DNA from: Takakia lepidozioides
Lineage: Eukaryota > Streptophyta > Takakiopsida > Takakiales > Takakiaceae
Assembly: GCA_030704615.1 (NCBI GenBank)
Contig: CM060733.1
Span: 34,038,001 to 34,102,000 of the forward strand
Length of the DNA stretch: 64,000 nt
Direction of reading: 5' to 3'
The notes beneath the pieces were generated by a model, which saw only the letters and a list, made by a program, of their open reading frames with translations, did no database searches and was not told where the DNA came from. Below are positions 45,449 to 55,957 of the stretch, one piece after another. The translations under genes and the position numbers were made by a program. The stretch's first letter is position 1. Every line of letters begins with the position of its first letter.

Positions 45449-46055
45449 AGGTGACATGTAACTTTCATTTGAATCGCTCCAATGGCAGTGTGGTATGCTT
45501 TCTCTCCCGGATCGATTGTGGCCACCGTGGATTAAGGCGGAATCGAACGGCTTATTTCAACTCGCGAAATCTCGGCTTCATTGAAAGTGTGCACAATTTT
45601 CCATTTATTGACAACAGCCATTGTCACATTAATTATGGAACAAACGATAACGGCCGCGATCAGACTGAATTCTATCGTACTTGTACGTTAGTAGGACTAC
45701 AAGTCTGGCATCATTATCGTGCGGCTCTGACAGCAGACTCTGGAATAAGCGTGAAGGATGTCGATTCTGACAAGTGGCCTGGAGAAATGAAGTCAGGCGG
45801 CTAATCACCACAACTAATTCCGGACTGCACATTAACAATCGATCATTATAATTAGCTGGGAGGAATCGGAGGTGAACCATAAAGCACTTTGAGATTGTTC
45901 TGTTTATATTTATCGTGTTGTTACAGTGAATAAAACACTTGGGCAGGGCGGGGCATTACATGCCGGCGCATTGCATTGGACAGCGAGGGCGGTGCATTAC
46001 TGCGGAATGCTCTGTCGTGCCTTGCTTGCTTGCACATGTTTAATGTAGGGATGGA

Positions 46056-46140
46056 CCCCTCGTGTCGGGTATCCCTCGATATATGGGCAGTCCCTATGGT
46101 GGCTCTGGACCTTAAATCGAGGAATGCCCGACACGAGGGG
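46056..46140. repeat. 25-bp inverted repeat with 35-bp spacer
   Basis: CCCCTCGTGTCGGGTATCCC (first 20 bases of the left arm, 46056-46080) is inverted at 46116-46140, with about three mismatches across 25 bp. It sits in the intergenic space between the two divergent decayed genes and could be a small fold-back element or a regulatory palindrome. Confidence 0.85.
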
Positions 46141-46656
46141 CCATCTACTATCCTTAAAGCCGTATGTTACATGGCACTTGCGGGTGTTGTCAAGGAATAT
46201 TGACGCCTGGCGGCTAACAGCCGAAAGTAATTGTGGACGGCTCAATATGAGACAATGATTATACAGTGTGACGAATCCGTAGGTACAACGTTGTGTCCTC
46301 TGGCAGATTGAGTTCGAAACGACTGCCTAGGCGTGTCACGTGGGTGGTCACATGTGCGTTTGGGGCGTGGGTTAAGGTTTGTTGGCTTCGAATCTATTTT
46401 TAAGATTTTTGTAAGCGTGAGGGTTGCAGAGTCTGACCAATGGCGTCATTACAATCATTTCGTCCTTTTTTCATTCGTCTATCCAGTCGTCTGTCCAAAC
46501 GTGTGTGCATTCGTGGAACAAAAGTTGAACTAATTTCATCTGTGTGGATGGACAGTATTAATGTTAGTTTGCGTGGATGGGGCAGAACATCCATTTGGGC
46601 CGCGCGACCGTTCGATTTCGGACGGAGGCGATGGTTCAGATCATCCTTGAAGGTCG

Positions 46657-46665
46657 CTTATAAGG
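46657..46665 (+). promoter_or_regulatory. Candidate TATA-like box for the plus-strand decayed gene
   Basis: CTTATAAGG, followed about 80-240 bp later by a GA-rich leader (GAGAGGAGAG words, 46735-46880) typical of plant 5' UTRs, and by the ATG at 47021. Confidence 0.3.
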
Positions 46666-47805
46666 GGTGCGCTCTTTGAGCCCGCCTTTGGGCTTCCCAT
46701 TTTCTACGCGTAAGCGCTGCGCGAGTGAGAGCTTAACAGTTGAGAGAGGAGAGCGTGAAAGAGAAGAGTTTTGGAGCTTGTTTTGCAGCGACTGGACACT
46801 GGAGCGTGGAGAGAAAGAGCAGACTTGGCCGAGTGCAGAGAGAGGAGAGGGTGAAAGGTGAGAGAGTGAAATAGGCGAAATTTGAAGAGCAGGGAGGAGA
46901 GACCGGACAGTGGCGAGTGGAGATTGACGAGTGTAGAGGCGAGACCACAGTGCAATTACCGGCAGGCGGAGGTGCGGAAGAGAGTATCAAACGAAGGACT
47001 GTGGTTGTCGGGGCACCAAAATGGCCGGCACAAGCAGGTACAACATTAAAAACTCCCTTTTTCGTCTTCTGTTTCATGTTTTGTGTTGGCCTGTTCTGAA
47101 TCATGTGTTGGCCTGTTCTCAGTTTTATGTTGGCCCGCTCTCGATTCATGTGGCCTGTTCAAGATTCAATTCGTTTGGATCCTGCTTCATTCTCTGATGC
47201 ACTGCACTGTCTTCAGTGCTTCAGTCCGTGCTTTAGTGCACATTAGGTTTCTGTTTCATTGTTTGCTTCGTTGTTTGCTTCAATGTTGTTTCATTCTCTG
47301 TCAATTCATTTCACTCCTGCTCCATTCTGTGCTTTCAGTGCATTCCTGCGTCATTGCTTCACTGTTGTTTTTCAATTCACCGATGGTTTGTAGGGTGGTT
47401 TTGTGTGGTGGTTTTGTGCAATTGGGTTTGTGTGTGCTTGTTCTGGTCGATTAGGGTAATGGTTTAGGGTGGCGGGAGATTACCGTGCTGGTTGTATTGC
47501 TTGTTTTGTTCATTGTGGTGGTTTATTGAGGGCAGTGGTTTCGGAAATGCCCGGATGTTTATTTCTCAACCGTTTTCTTGATCCCCAAATCCAGCGTTAG
47601 TTGATGCATTTTGTCCCATTCAAATTCGATTCTGAATGGAAATTTTCATTTCTTATCCAATTATGTCGAATTCGGCAATTCTGAAAAACCACGATAGCCT
47701 AGTCTACTTGTATTCTACAGTAGACATATGCTAACAGTAGGCTTCGTGCAGGCCAGAGTAGAGTATTCGTAGACCCATGTCATGCACATGAGCAACCAGA
47801 AACTG

Positions 47806-47831
47806 GAACCTCCACTGCCCAGTGGAGGTTC
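47806..47831. repeat. Palindromic hairpin copy 6
   Basis: GAACCTCCACTG, CC, CAGTGGAGGTTC: perfect 12-bp arms. It lies between the first short exon (47037) and the 48083 exon of the plus-strand gene, hence presumably intronic. Confidence 0.93.
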
Positions 47832-48005
47832 GCGTGAATTCTGTATGCGGAAGCTGAAAGCATTTTTTAAAGTAAGGACGAAATCGGATAATTACGGAAA
47901 AATTGAAATCAGTTTGAGACGATGTGGGAACGAGTGATGGAATCATATGTGTAACATTGTAAGTGTGACACATACTTTCCAACGAGACTGGGATACGATA
48001 ATTGG

Positions 48006-48031
48006 GAACCTCCACTACCCAGTGGAGGTTC
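48006..48031. repeat. Palindromic hairpin copy 7
   Basis: GAACCTCCACTA followed by CCCAGTGGAGGTTC: one arm mismatch. It lies 52 bp before the exon that begins at 48083. Confidence 0.93.
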
Positions 48032-48948
48032 GATATTTCTTTGGGTCAGCCAGTTACACACTCTGATTAGTTTTTATGTCAGAATGAGAAAGAGGAACGA
48101 GGGTGGGGAACCGGTGTCTGACGATGAGTACAAGACCAGATTAAATTGGAGCAAGAGACGGTGTTCGGTAGACGTGATGGAAGCGGACCGTCCAGATAAA
48201 AAACATGGTGTTTCGGAACCAGATGAAAAATCCAGTTGGGGGTCTACCGAGCCGAACAAAGTGTCTGTCAATGACGAAAATGTGACAATAGAATCCCCGC
48301 GGAACGCATCCGAATCTCCGAACAATACACCTGAAGTCATCTGTAAGGATACCCTGGCGGAAATAAGAGAAAGCGTTCATGTAAACAATGATATCAACGG
48401 ATCTCCTGCCTACTCCCAAGATTATCCGACATACACCCCTTCAGACTATTCCCCAGACACATTGGCGGCGATACGAGTGACCGTTTTTGGATATCCAGCA
48501 TCTCCGGGTTACTCGCCAGCATCTCCTGAATCCACATCAGGATCTGAAGGATATTATCCTCCAAACTTCCTCCTGGACACTGAAACGAGAGGGGGAGTCC
48601 TGGAACTACTGGACGTCTCCGGATCTCCAGGATACTCCCCTGCGTCTCCTGATAGTATCACCGGATCCCCAAAATATACCCCTCCAGACTATTCGCCTGA
48701 TACACTCAGAGAGATAAGAAGGAGCATTCTGTAGTTCTTGGGTATATAATCTAGAATCGTCTGAATAGTGCGAGAAGTTCCTTAGTATATTTTGGACGAA
48801 TTAGGTTCGAAGATTTCTATTGTAGATTAGTCCTGTTTCAGGATGATGTACTCAATGGCTCCTGAGCCTCTTTTCATTAAAGTTTTTTTCTTCAACATCT
48901 GTAAAATATGGAGGATTTCCCATTTCATGTAGAAAGACTCGTACATAC

Positions 48949-48974
48949 GAACCTCCACTGTCCAGTGGAGGTTC
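48949..48974. repeat. Palindromic hairpin copy 8
   Basis: GAACCTCCACTG, TC, CAGTGGAGGTTC with perfect arms. It lies between the Ser/Pro/Tyr-rich exon and the exon starting near 49047. Confidence 0.93.
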
Positions 48975-50080
48975 TCATTTCTGGAATGATGGATGCTAGT
49001 AAGAGAGATCCTGTTATTTGATTATCTAATGAATTTTGTGTTTGGTTGTAACAGAAGACATCCTAGATTGCGTCTCGGGATTGATTGGAGATATTTGTGG
49101 CGCATTCGTATGCCGGAAGTCCTCACATTTCAAAACTGAGCATACCGCTATTTTTGAGCTTAACCCAGAGGTGACAGATTGGGGCATCGTGCCTGTCGGT
49201 ACACCTCCTGATCACAAACTGTCTTTTCATTACAGAAGTCTTGGAGTAATAACAGACTTTAAAATACGCAGAAGCTCTCGATATAGAGCTTGAATCTGAA
49301 GAGGAAAACCCGATGTTGGTTTTGTTCCTGCATGAGGATGCGAGAACCCCCAGGACGTTTGGTTTCAAAGTGGAGGTGGGTCGTCTGAACAAGTCGTTGA
49401 TGATGAGTGAATGCGTTGCACTGGGTTTTAGATTTCCAGACGAGGGCTCAGTATTTACCGACGTAGGTTTGTCGAGGGCCTGGAGTATTTTTCTGGATCT
49501 TCTGCACGCAATGGGGAACGACATTCGCAAGAAGCGAGCACTACAGGAAGCATCAAAGCCGAAGAAGGGAAAACGCAAGTCGTCGACAGCCCGGCAATGA
49601 TGACAATGAGGCCGGGACTTCCGCAGGAAAGAAGAAACAGAAAGAGGATCAGGATCCAGCATTGATGTCAAATAACAGAGACCTAAAGCTGGGGAGATTT
49701 TTGACAAGGAAAAAATGCGAGAAGATGGAGGAGAGGCTCACGAAGGAATACAATGATGTATTTCCATTCGGATTCGAGAGTACCTTCCTTGTGAAGGTTT
49801 CCATGATGGAACTAGCTCCAAGGAGCATGGTTTACGGGCCGTTAAATATCAAGCATAAGGACGAAGTGAAAGCGCGACTCTTCCAACTTCATTTGTTCGA
49901 CTCCAAACATCCGGTGTATCTTGCGCCAATCAACCCTTCCAATCCAGAGAAGATTGCTTCATCGCGACCGAAGCAATGGAAGGAGATGGACGTATCAAGG
50001 TTCTTCGTAATTGGTGGACAACACACCATCGTGGCAGCAAAGGTAATGGACTTCATTTCCTCCCAGACCTCTCTTTTAAC

Positions 50081-50106
50081 GAACCTCCACTGGGCAGTGG
50101 AGGTTG
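50081..50106. repeat. Palindromic hairpin copy 9 (in intron after the ParB-like motif)
   Basis: GAACCTCCACTG, GG, CAGTGGAGGTTG. It is inside the 134-bp intron 50043-50176. The flanking exons join in frame (VAAK then ELLEDLVDSE), so the intron call is firm. Confidence 0.95.
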
Positions 50107-52143
50107 GTGTTGAACTACAAATTGGATATATCCCACACTTTCAACTCTCTCACCCATTTTACATTAACTGTAGCAGGAACTTCTCGAGGATCTTGTCGAC
50201 AGCGAACTGAAGGAGTACTACCGGGAGTGGCCTGCGAAGATTGTATGGTCTACCGATGAACAAAGGCTCCTGAAGTTGTCAAAGCTCCTCAACGATCCCA
50301 ATAAGGCGCAAAAGTTTGATACAACAATGCCGGAGAAAGTTGCGCATGCGCGAATGTTATTCAACCTGAGGGGGAAGCCAAAGAAATACAACGATCACAC
50401 CACCAAGTCCGAGACGAAACAATGGAAGGTATGCATTTGGAATCAAAATCTACTATTCACATTCATTTTATGCTAAAGAATACTTCTGTTGTCGGGAGTG
50501 ACAACTAATTTATCCCTGAATGAATGTGCAGGAGTTCATGTTTGCCTGTCATTTGATACTTGAAATGGTAGACATTAAGGAAGCAATGGTCCCGGTACTT
50601 TGCGACGACGACGTTTGGAAGATCTGGGAAGATGTTTTCAAAAACTGGGAGGAGGGAAAGCTACTCGACCCGCTTGGGATACAGTACAAGGGTGAACACA
50701 ACAGCTCACGAAATCTGCTATCGCAAAGCTGCAAGGGTTGAACAGATGCAGCTGATAAAAGTTGCGCAGAAAATCCTGGACCTGAAATTGACCATTCGAG
50801 ATTACAAAGGTCAAGACAAATCAATTCAAGGCATGAACAAGTACATAGATGACATGAAAATGCGCCGGTTTATTGTCGACGATGTGATGGAAGTGTTGGG
50901 GTGGCCTCGGAGGAGCAAACAGTGCACGGAACCGTACACTAAGGACGAGTGGCGTGAAGTGAAGAGAAAGTACCACTTCAATAAGGCAGAGTTCTCAACA
51001 TTTAAAGACAAAGGGGACGGATTACATCCAAAGCAAGATCAAGATGAACATGGAGACAAAACCACTCACGGCCGCTTTTGTTAAGTACGTCTCCTCCATC
51101 AAGAAAGCTTATGAGGATAGAGAGGATGCCATGGCGATTATTTCAGCGAGTTTCAAGACTCATTACGCTATCATGGTGGAGAAAGAAAAAATTCGCCGAT
51201 GCCAAGTCCCGTCTGCGACTCGCACCGAAGAAACGGTTTGACAACATAGCGATGGTGTTCGTCAATACAGTTTCTGAAGACGACTCTGTCGTATTTGAGT
51301 CCAAGGATTTTGTGAACATACTGGAGGCCTTTGTGGCTCAGAAAATGAACACGAGTGCTTTTGTTTTCTTCTCAACGCAACCGTCCTCGGCCAATCTGGT
51401 CTCCTACATCCAAAATGGTCCCGGAAGAACATCGTATCTTGTCCGTCAGGGATTTTATGTTCCGGGAGAGTATGAAAATATTTACAAAAACAGCACGAAG
51501 ACTTTCTCTCGGACTGTACTGTGCCTGGACTATGTTTTCCAGCGACACACCTGAGGAGATGCAGAATCCGGACGAGCACATCTCCACCGTACTGTTAATC
51601 GAGCCAATACAGCCGATTCTGGAAGGGCCCTCTGAGAAGCCATCAACTTTTGAAGAAGAGTGCAAGACTTATAATCATGAGCTACGAGCTGACACATACG
51701 ACTATTTGGCCTCCCTGTTTTGTCGAGACGGGATGTCCGCTGTCAACATTCGGAGGCGTGATTGACGTACGCCTTCATGTAAGTGTAAAACCTTTTTACA
51801 TTTAAATACGAATTTTACATTTTTGATGTACGTCCTCTGTTTTACTGACTGGGTTTATCTGCAGGCAAGAAACATTCGAGTGCTTGACATCAACCACTCA
51901 ACCAAAAAAAGTTTTGCAAAGGAAAAGTTGAAGCGAATTTTAAGAAGCTTCAAATTGAGATGACAATGTTGCTGAAGAGGTTGACGGCGGAGACGATGAT
52001 GAGGATGAGGAGGAGGAAGATGAAGACTTGGAAGAAGGAGGCGGACATTCTGAACACGGAGAGGAGGACGAGGGCATCGATGGTAACGGGGACAACGAGG
52101 GCCACGATGGTGACAATGCAAACCGTTGGGAGCTGGACACCTA

Positions 52144-52825
52144 GATGTGATTCAGGACTTCAGAACTCAGTCACAGATGGTATGAGAACATCACCCAAGA
52201 CGTTGCGGTCCACAATGTCGTGATTCTGGATGGGGATTCGTCGAGTTCAGCGAGAGAACTAAGAGTAATCCTGCTTCACCATCAAGGGGTGCGGAGGCGA
52301 GCTCAATCGAGGTGCGCGGCAATTTATTGGGAGTGCAGACGACTGGTTCAAACCTGTAGAAGGGGACAGCCGGTGCCAATGTCCCCGTCTCCCGCCAAGA
52401 GAGGGTAGAGAGAGCGAGGACAAAGAGCCCGTGTCCCAAAAAAGACAGCGGGGGCTTTAGCCTGTCTCCCCCACATTTTTGGTGACGGCTCTTAGTCCTC
52501 CCTCCCAAAAAAAAACACGGAGGCAGAGGCCGAACTCAGAGCCCAACTCACTCTCAAAGTGTCTCCCAACATTTCAATTTGGATGTAGGTAACGAATGAC
52601 ACCTGGAGATTTATGGTGTCTTTAAAAATTATAATGGAAACAAATTGTGTGTATTGCATCTGGTTGTGTTCTGGTTGTGTTTTTTGGCAATACCTGATCT
52701 GTATCTTGATATTTCCCACCTTCTTGAACTTTACATGTGACTAACGGTAAATAAAACTCGTATAGATCCATGAACGGAAATTGGAGGAAATCACACAAAC
52801 CCGGACAGAATCCATTGCGACTCTG
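52144..52825. other. Boundary region between the divergent-gene element and the gypsy element
   Basis: G/C-rich to about 52560 with GTCTCCC and GAGAGAGCGAGG words, then A/T-rich. I looked for terminal inverted repeats that would end the 41.8-52.1 kb element and found none convincing. Confidence 0.4.
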
Positions 52826-53349
52826 TCGTGCGCATACATATCGCTACACAACTACATCGCTGTCCAAACCACACCACACATATATGCACAATAAAGTAGT
52901 CTACCACAATAGTGATAACCAAACTAGAAAAAAGACACACACTCTCAACACAAGAAATATGCAATCCCTCAACATCACTCTTTAAGATAATAGTCGAACC
53001 AGGGGCACCCCAAGCTATGGGGACTCCACCCCACAACAACCTACACTCCCATCATAAGCACACTCAGATCTGAAGAATGCAGGAGCTCGGTCGCGCAGGC
53101 TCAACTCGAGAAAGATGAGCCGCGCGACTGCGCTCTCGTGAAGATAAGACGGACAGGTGTCAAACTAAACTTGACACCTGATTTAACACTTGCCCTAAAT
53201 CCAGTGTTAAATACAAATAACTAGTTTTATGCTAGCTGTTTCACACTGTGCTTATTAACTTGACAGCTGTCGTGCGCATACATATCGCTACACAACTACA
53301 TCGCTGTCCAAACCACACCACCATATATGCACAATAAAGTAGTCTCACA
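52826..53349 (-). mobile_element. 3' LTR of the DNMT-bearing gypsy element plus a partial second LTR start
   Basis: On the minus strand an LTR starts at about 53349 (TGTGAGACTACTTTATTG), directly after a purine-rich tract (AGGGGGGGCGA, 53351-53361). It runs to about 52909, where the same LTR start recurs (TGTGGTAGACTACTTT) and matches for about 80 bp to 52826 before diverging. The full LTR is therefore about 440 bp, followed head to tail by a truncated copy. I did not find the matching 5' LTR at 60.9-61.5 kb. Confidence 0.65.
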
Positions 53350-53669
53350 ATCGCCCCCCCTAGCTGGTGGATAGGTCCCTCTACCTCCAGATAGCTACAA
53401 GACGTAATAGCCATAGCCGTACTAAGTCCTCTATCACTGTCCCTATCGTACTCAAACTCTATAGACCAAGAGGCCGGGTACAAGGGTAGCCCCATCGTTA
53501 GTCTCCGTCTTGCAATCTGTGAACTTGAGCCAGGACTTCGTGTATTCAAGGTATCATGTAGCTGGGCCTTGCGTTGCTTGTTAGCCTTCCATGGTTGTAT
53601 CCACTCCCACTATCCAATGCATTGTGGATATAACCAATCCCCATCCGGAACCATCTCAAAGAGGTGGAG

Positions 53670-55019
53670 TCAAGCATCCCATATGCCAACCTCTAGAGCA
53701 TCGATCACACACCAGCATGGTGGCTGCCCTTTAGCAGACCCACACAACATGCACCTCAAACCAGCAGATACCACTGCCAGGTTTGGGTATCCTGCCATCG
53801 ACATTTGGAAGGTGACATGGCGCACAATTACGCACATGGTCCTTCCAGTTATGCCATCCCGACCCTCCAAGACCAAGACGCCTGAGGGCAAGACCTCTCG
53901 AACCCTCAAAAATAACACGTCTGCAGTCACATCCAAGGTCGTAGGAGCAGTCTGCTGCAGATAGACATAGTCACCAGGGTTGAATCTCCGAACCCAGGAC
54001 GATAGCCCCACCACGTATGATAGCATACCTCAACGTATCACGGTATTGTGCAATGGCAAGGTTCTCGAAAGCCATGGGCATGACTCTCTTGAACAACTCT
54101 GCACGCTGCTCACATGCACTTGCCCACACATCCGGATCGTCAAGGTTAAGAACTGTAGCAGCAGCTTCTCTGCGAATGGATGTAGGCAAATCCGACTCTC
54201 GGCCAAAGAGAAGAAAGTATGGTGAGAAGGAGGCAAGTGATGCTTGCTTGCTGAACCTGTAGCCCATGGCTAACCAGGGTAACTGAAGGTCCAATCTCCT
54301 AGGTGTCCCTTGCAAGCCATACTTGCGCAAACCCCTCTTACTGTCTGAACAACTCTCTCTGCCAAGCCATCGGCCTCAGGATGATCCCGAGAAGTGGTGC
54401 GGTGGTCTATCAAGGCCTTGTCACACAAAGCCTGAAACTCCCAAGAACTCTCTCCCTTGGTCCGTGAGTACCTCAGCTGGAGCACCGAATCGGCTAAGCA
54501 CACAATCCAGGAATGCATACGCAGCTCCCTCACTAGTCTTATCAGGCAATGGAACCAATTCAATCCACTTGGAGAAGTGCTCCACCATCACCAACACGTA
54601 CTTGTTGTGGCGCATGGTCAGTGGCAACGGCCCTGCGAAGTCAAGACTCTCCACCTGTAGCCCAATCCCATGATTGGAAGAGGGTGCAATTGTGGAGTAG
54701 GGGCGTTGAAAATGAAGCACGCACCCTGTCACACACCATGCACCTAGCCACAAATTGTTGCAACTCTGTGTGCATACCACGCCACCAATATTGCCCTGCA
54801 GTAGACTATGAGTGCGTCGACCCCAAAATGCCCCAACTCCTCATGGGCATGCCGCACTAACCGTGCCCGCTGTGTTGGGTGAGGCCAATCCTCACTCGAC
54901 CATCCTCCCACTCGGGTGTGTCCCCTCCCACCTGAACCTCTTGGCTCGTTGTAGGATCTGATCCCCTCCTTGGCAGTCATAGTGGCTGCCGTGTCTCCAC
55001 TGCGGAGGTAGTCCAACAC
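53670..55019 (-). pseudogene. Gypsy integrase of the DNMT-bearing element
   Basis: Zinc-finger side: RARLVRHAHEELGHFGVD with a Cys pair after it (54.75-54.9 kb). Catalytic core: VESLDFAGPLPLT (first Asp), KYVLVMVEHFSKWIELVPLP, FGAPAEVLTDQGREF (second Asp) and DHPEADGLAERVVQTVR (Glu). C-terminal part: RFNPGDYVYLQQTAP and FLRVREVLPSGVLVLEGRDG, then a VRHVTFQM ending and no chromodomain. The domain is spread over at least four frames (breaks near 54750, 54500, 54300 and 54000). Confidence 0.88.
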
Positions 55020-55114
55020 AACTGAATCCTCATGTATATCTTTGGCGCCACCTTGCTCATTGCTGGCCTCAGGGGTCCTCAGACACTTGATCTACAGTCA
55101 TCCCTGTTGTAGGT

Positions 55115-55957
55115 CTAACCTGGCCTTCCGCTGCCAAGATACACAGAAATGCAGATGCATGCCATTCCGGGCACCATCTCCTCGTCCGTCTCACCATGCC
55201 ACCGAGCTCCAGTGTCATCCTGCTGGCTCGTGCATGGATTGCGACTCAACCCATCTGCATTTCGATTGACCAAACCCGGTCGATGCACCACCTGAAAGTC
55301 ATACTCTTGAAGGATGAGTGCCCACCGTGCAAGCTTCCCCGTAAGCTTGTCTGACTCCATCAACCACTTGAGTGGTTGGTGATCCGTGACAAGGGTGAAG
55401 AGATTGCCGTATAGATAGCACCTGAAGTGTGCCACGGCCCACACTGCAGCTAAGCATTCTCCCTCATATGAGCTATACTTAGACTCTGCAGCATTGTTCG
55501 AGCGGCTAGCATAAGCCACTACGAACTCTCTTCCCTCATCATCCACCTGTGTGAGCACCGCTCCAAGCCCCAGCATGCTCCAATCTGTATGCAGCTGAAA
55601 AGGACGCCCCCTGATAGGTCGTCTCAAGATGGGCGCCGAGGTCAACCTCGCCTTGAGCTCTTGAAAAGCTTGTTCTTGCTCATCTTCCCACTGCCACTCC
55701 TGGTCCACCTTGGTCAGCTTGGTTAGAGCCTTTGCAATGGCACTAAATCCCTTAACAAACCGTCTGTAATAGTTTGCTAACCCCATGAAAGCTCGAACTC
55801 GGCTCACATCCGTGGGGCGTGGAACCTGTGCAATGGACTCTACCTTAGTCTGCTGTACCCCCAATCCTCCAGGATATATCATGTGACCCAGATACTCAAT
55901 CTGGTTGTGGAAAAACTTGCACTTGCCCGGATGTAACTTCAATCCGTGCGTCCTCAA
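55115..55957 (-). pseudogene. Gypsy RT thumb/connection and RNase H
   Basis: A single 280-residue open frame with LKLHPGKCKFFHNQIEYLGH, AFMGLANYYRRFVKGFSAIA, FQLHTDWSMLGLGAVLTQVD (TDWS, RNase H first Asp), AYASRSNNAAESKYSSYEGE (YSSYEGE) and VTDHQPLKWL (TDHQ), ending with QVVHRPGLVNRNADGLSR. This is the longest uninterrupted piece of the element, which suggests moderately recent decay. Confidence 0.93.

Larger units (their letters stand above)
47021..52143 (+). pseudogene. Decayed gene: CTD-like repeats, ParB/Srx-like motif, acidic C-terminus
   Basis: Read left to right: a short first exon (ATGGCCGGCACAAGCAG then GTAC at 47038). A Ser/Pro/Tyr-rich exon follows (48083-48734) with SPGYSPASPES, SPGYSPASPDS and two YTPxDYSPDTLxxIR blocks. 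From 49047 (after AACAG) comes ILDCVSGLIGDICGAFVCRK, then KVEVGRLNKSLMMSECVALG and basic KKGKRKSS. Then MVYGPLNIKHKDEVKARLFQ with RFFVIGGQHTIVAAK (a GxQHR-like ParB/sulfiredoxin motif, 50009-50042). Introns are at 50043-50176 (holding a hairpin), 50429-50531 and 51779-51864. Later blocks include VLCDDDVWKIWEDVFKNW and VEQMQLIKVAQKILDLKLTI, a stretch that might be methyltransferase-like (weak), and an Asp/Glu-rich tail ending at a TAG near 52141. Frameshifts near 49263, 49594, 50690, 51195, 51525 and 51745 show it is dead. The division into one or two genes is uncertain. Confidence 0.6.

Noticed and set aside
48141-48419. Minus-strand frames opposite the CTD-like exon
   Set aside because: They are the antisense shadow of the plus-strand exon and have no domain or splice support.
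48083-48734. RNA polymerase II largest subunit fragment
   Set aside because: Only a few YSPASP-like units, none of the polymerase core nearby, and the following exons are unrelated.
43327-50106. CRISPR array
   Set aside because: Copies are palindromic, irregularly spaced by hundreds of bases, partly intronic, and in eukaryotic DNA with no cas genes.
41790-52143. Endogenous giant-virus segment (intergenic palindromes recall giant-virus transcript-end hairpins)
   Set aside because: The genes have spliceosomal introns, the palindromes sit in introns, and I see no viral core gene such as capsid, polymerase or packaging ATPase. A transposon explanation is simpler.
55115-55957. Intact, active pol polyprotein
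   Set aside because: This RNase H piece is open, but the rest of the element has stops and frameshifts in gag, protease-DNMT, RT and integrase.
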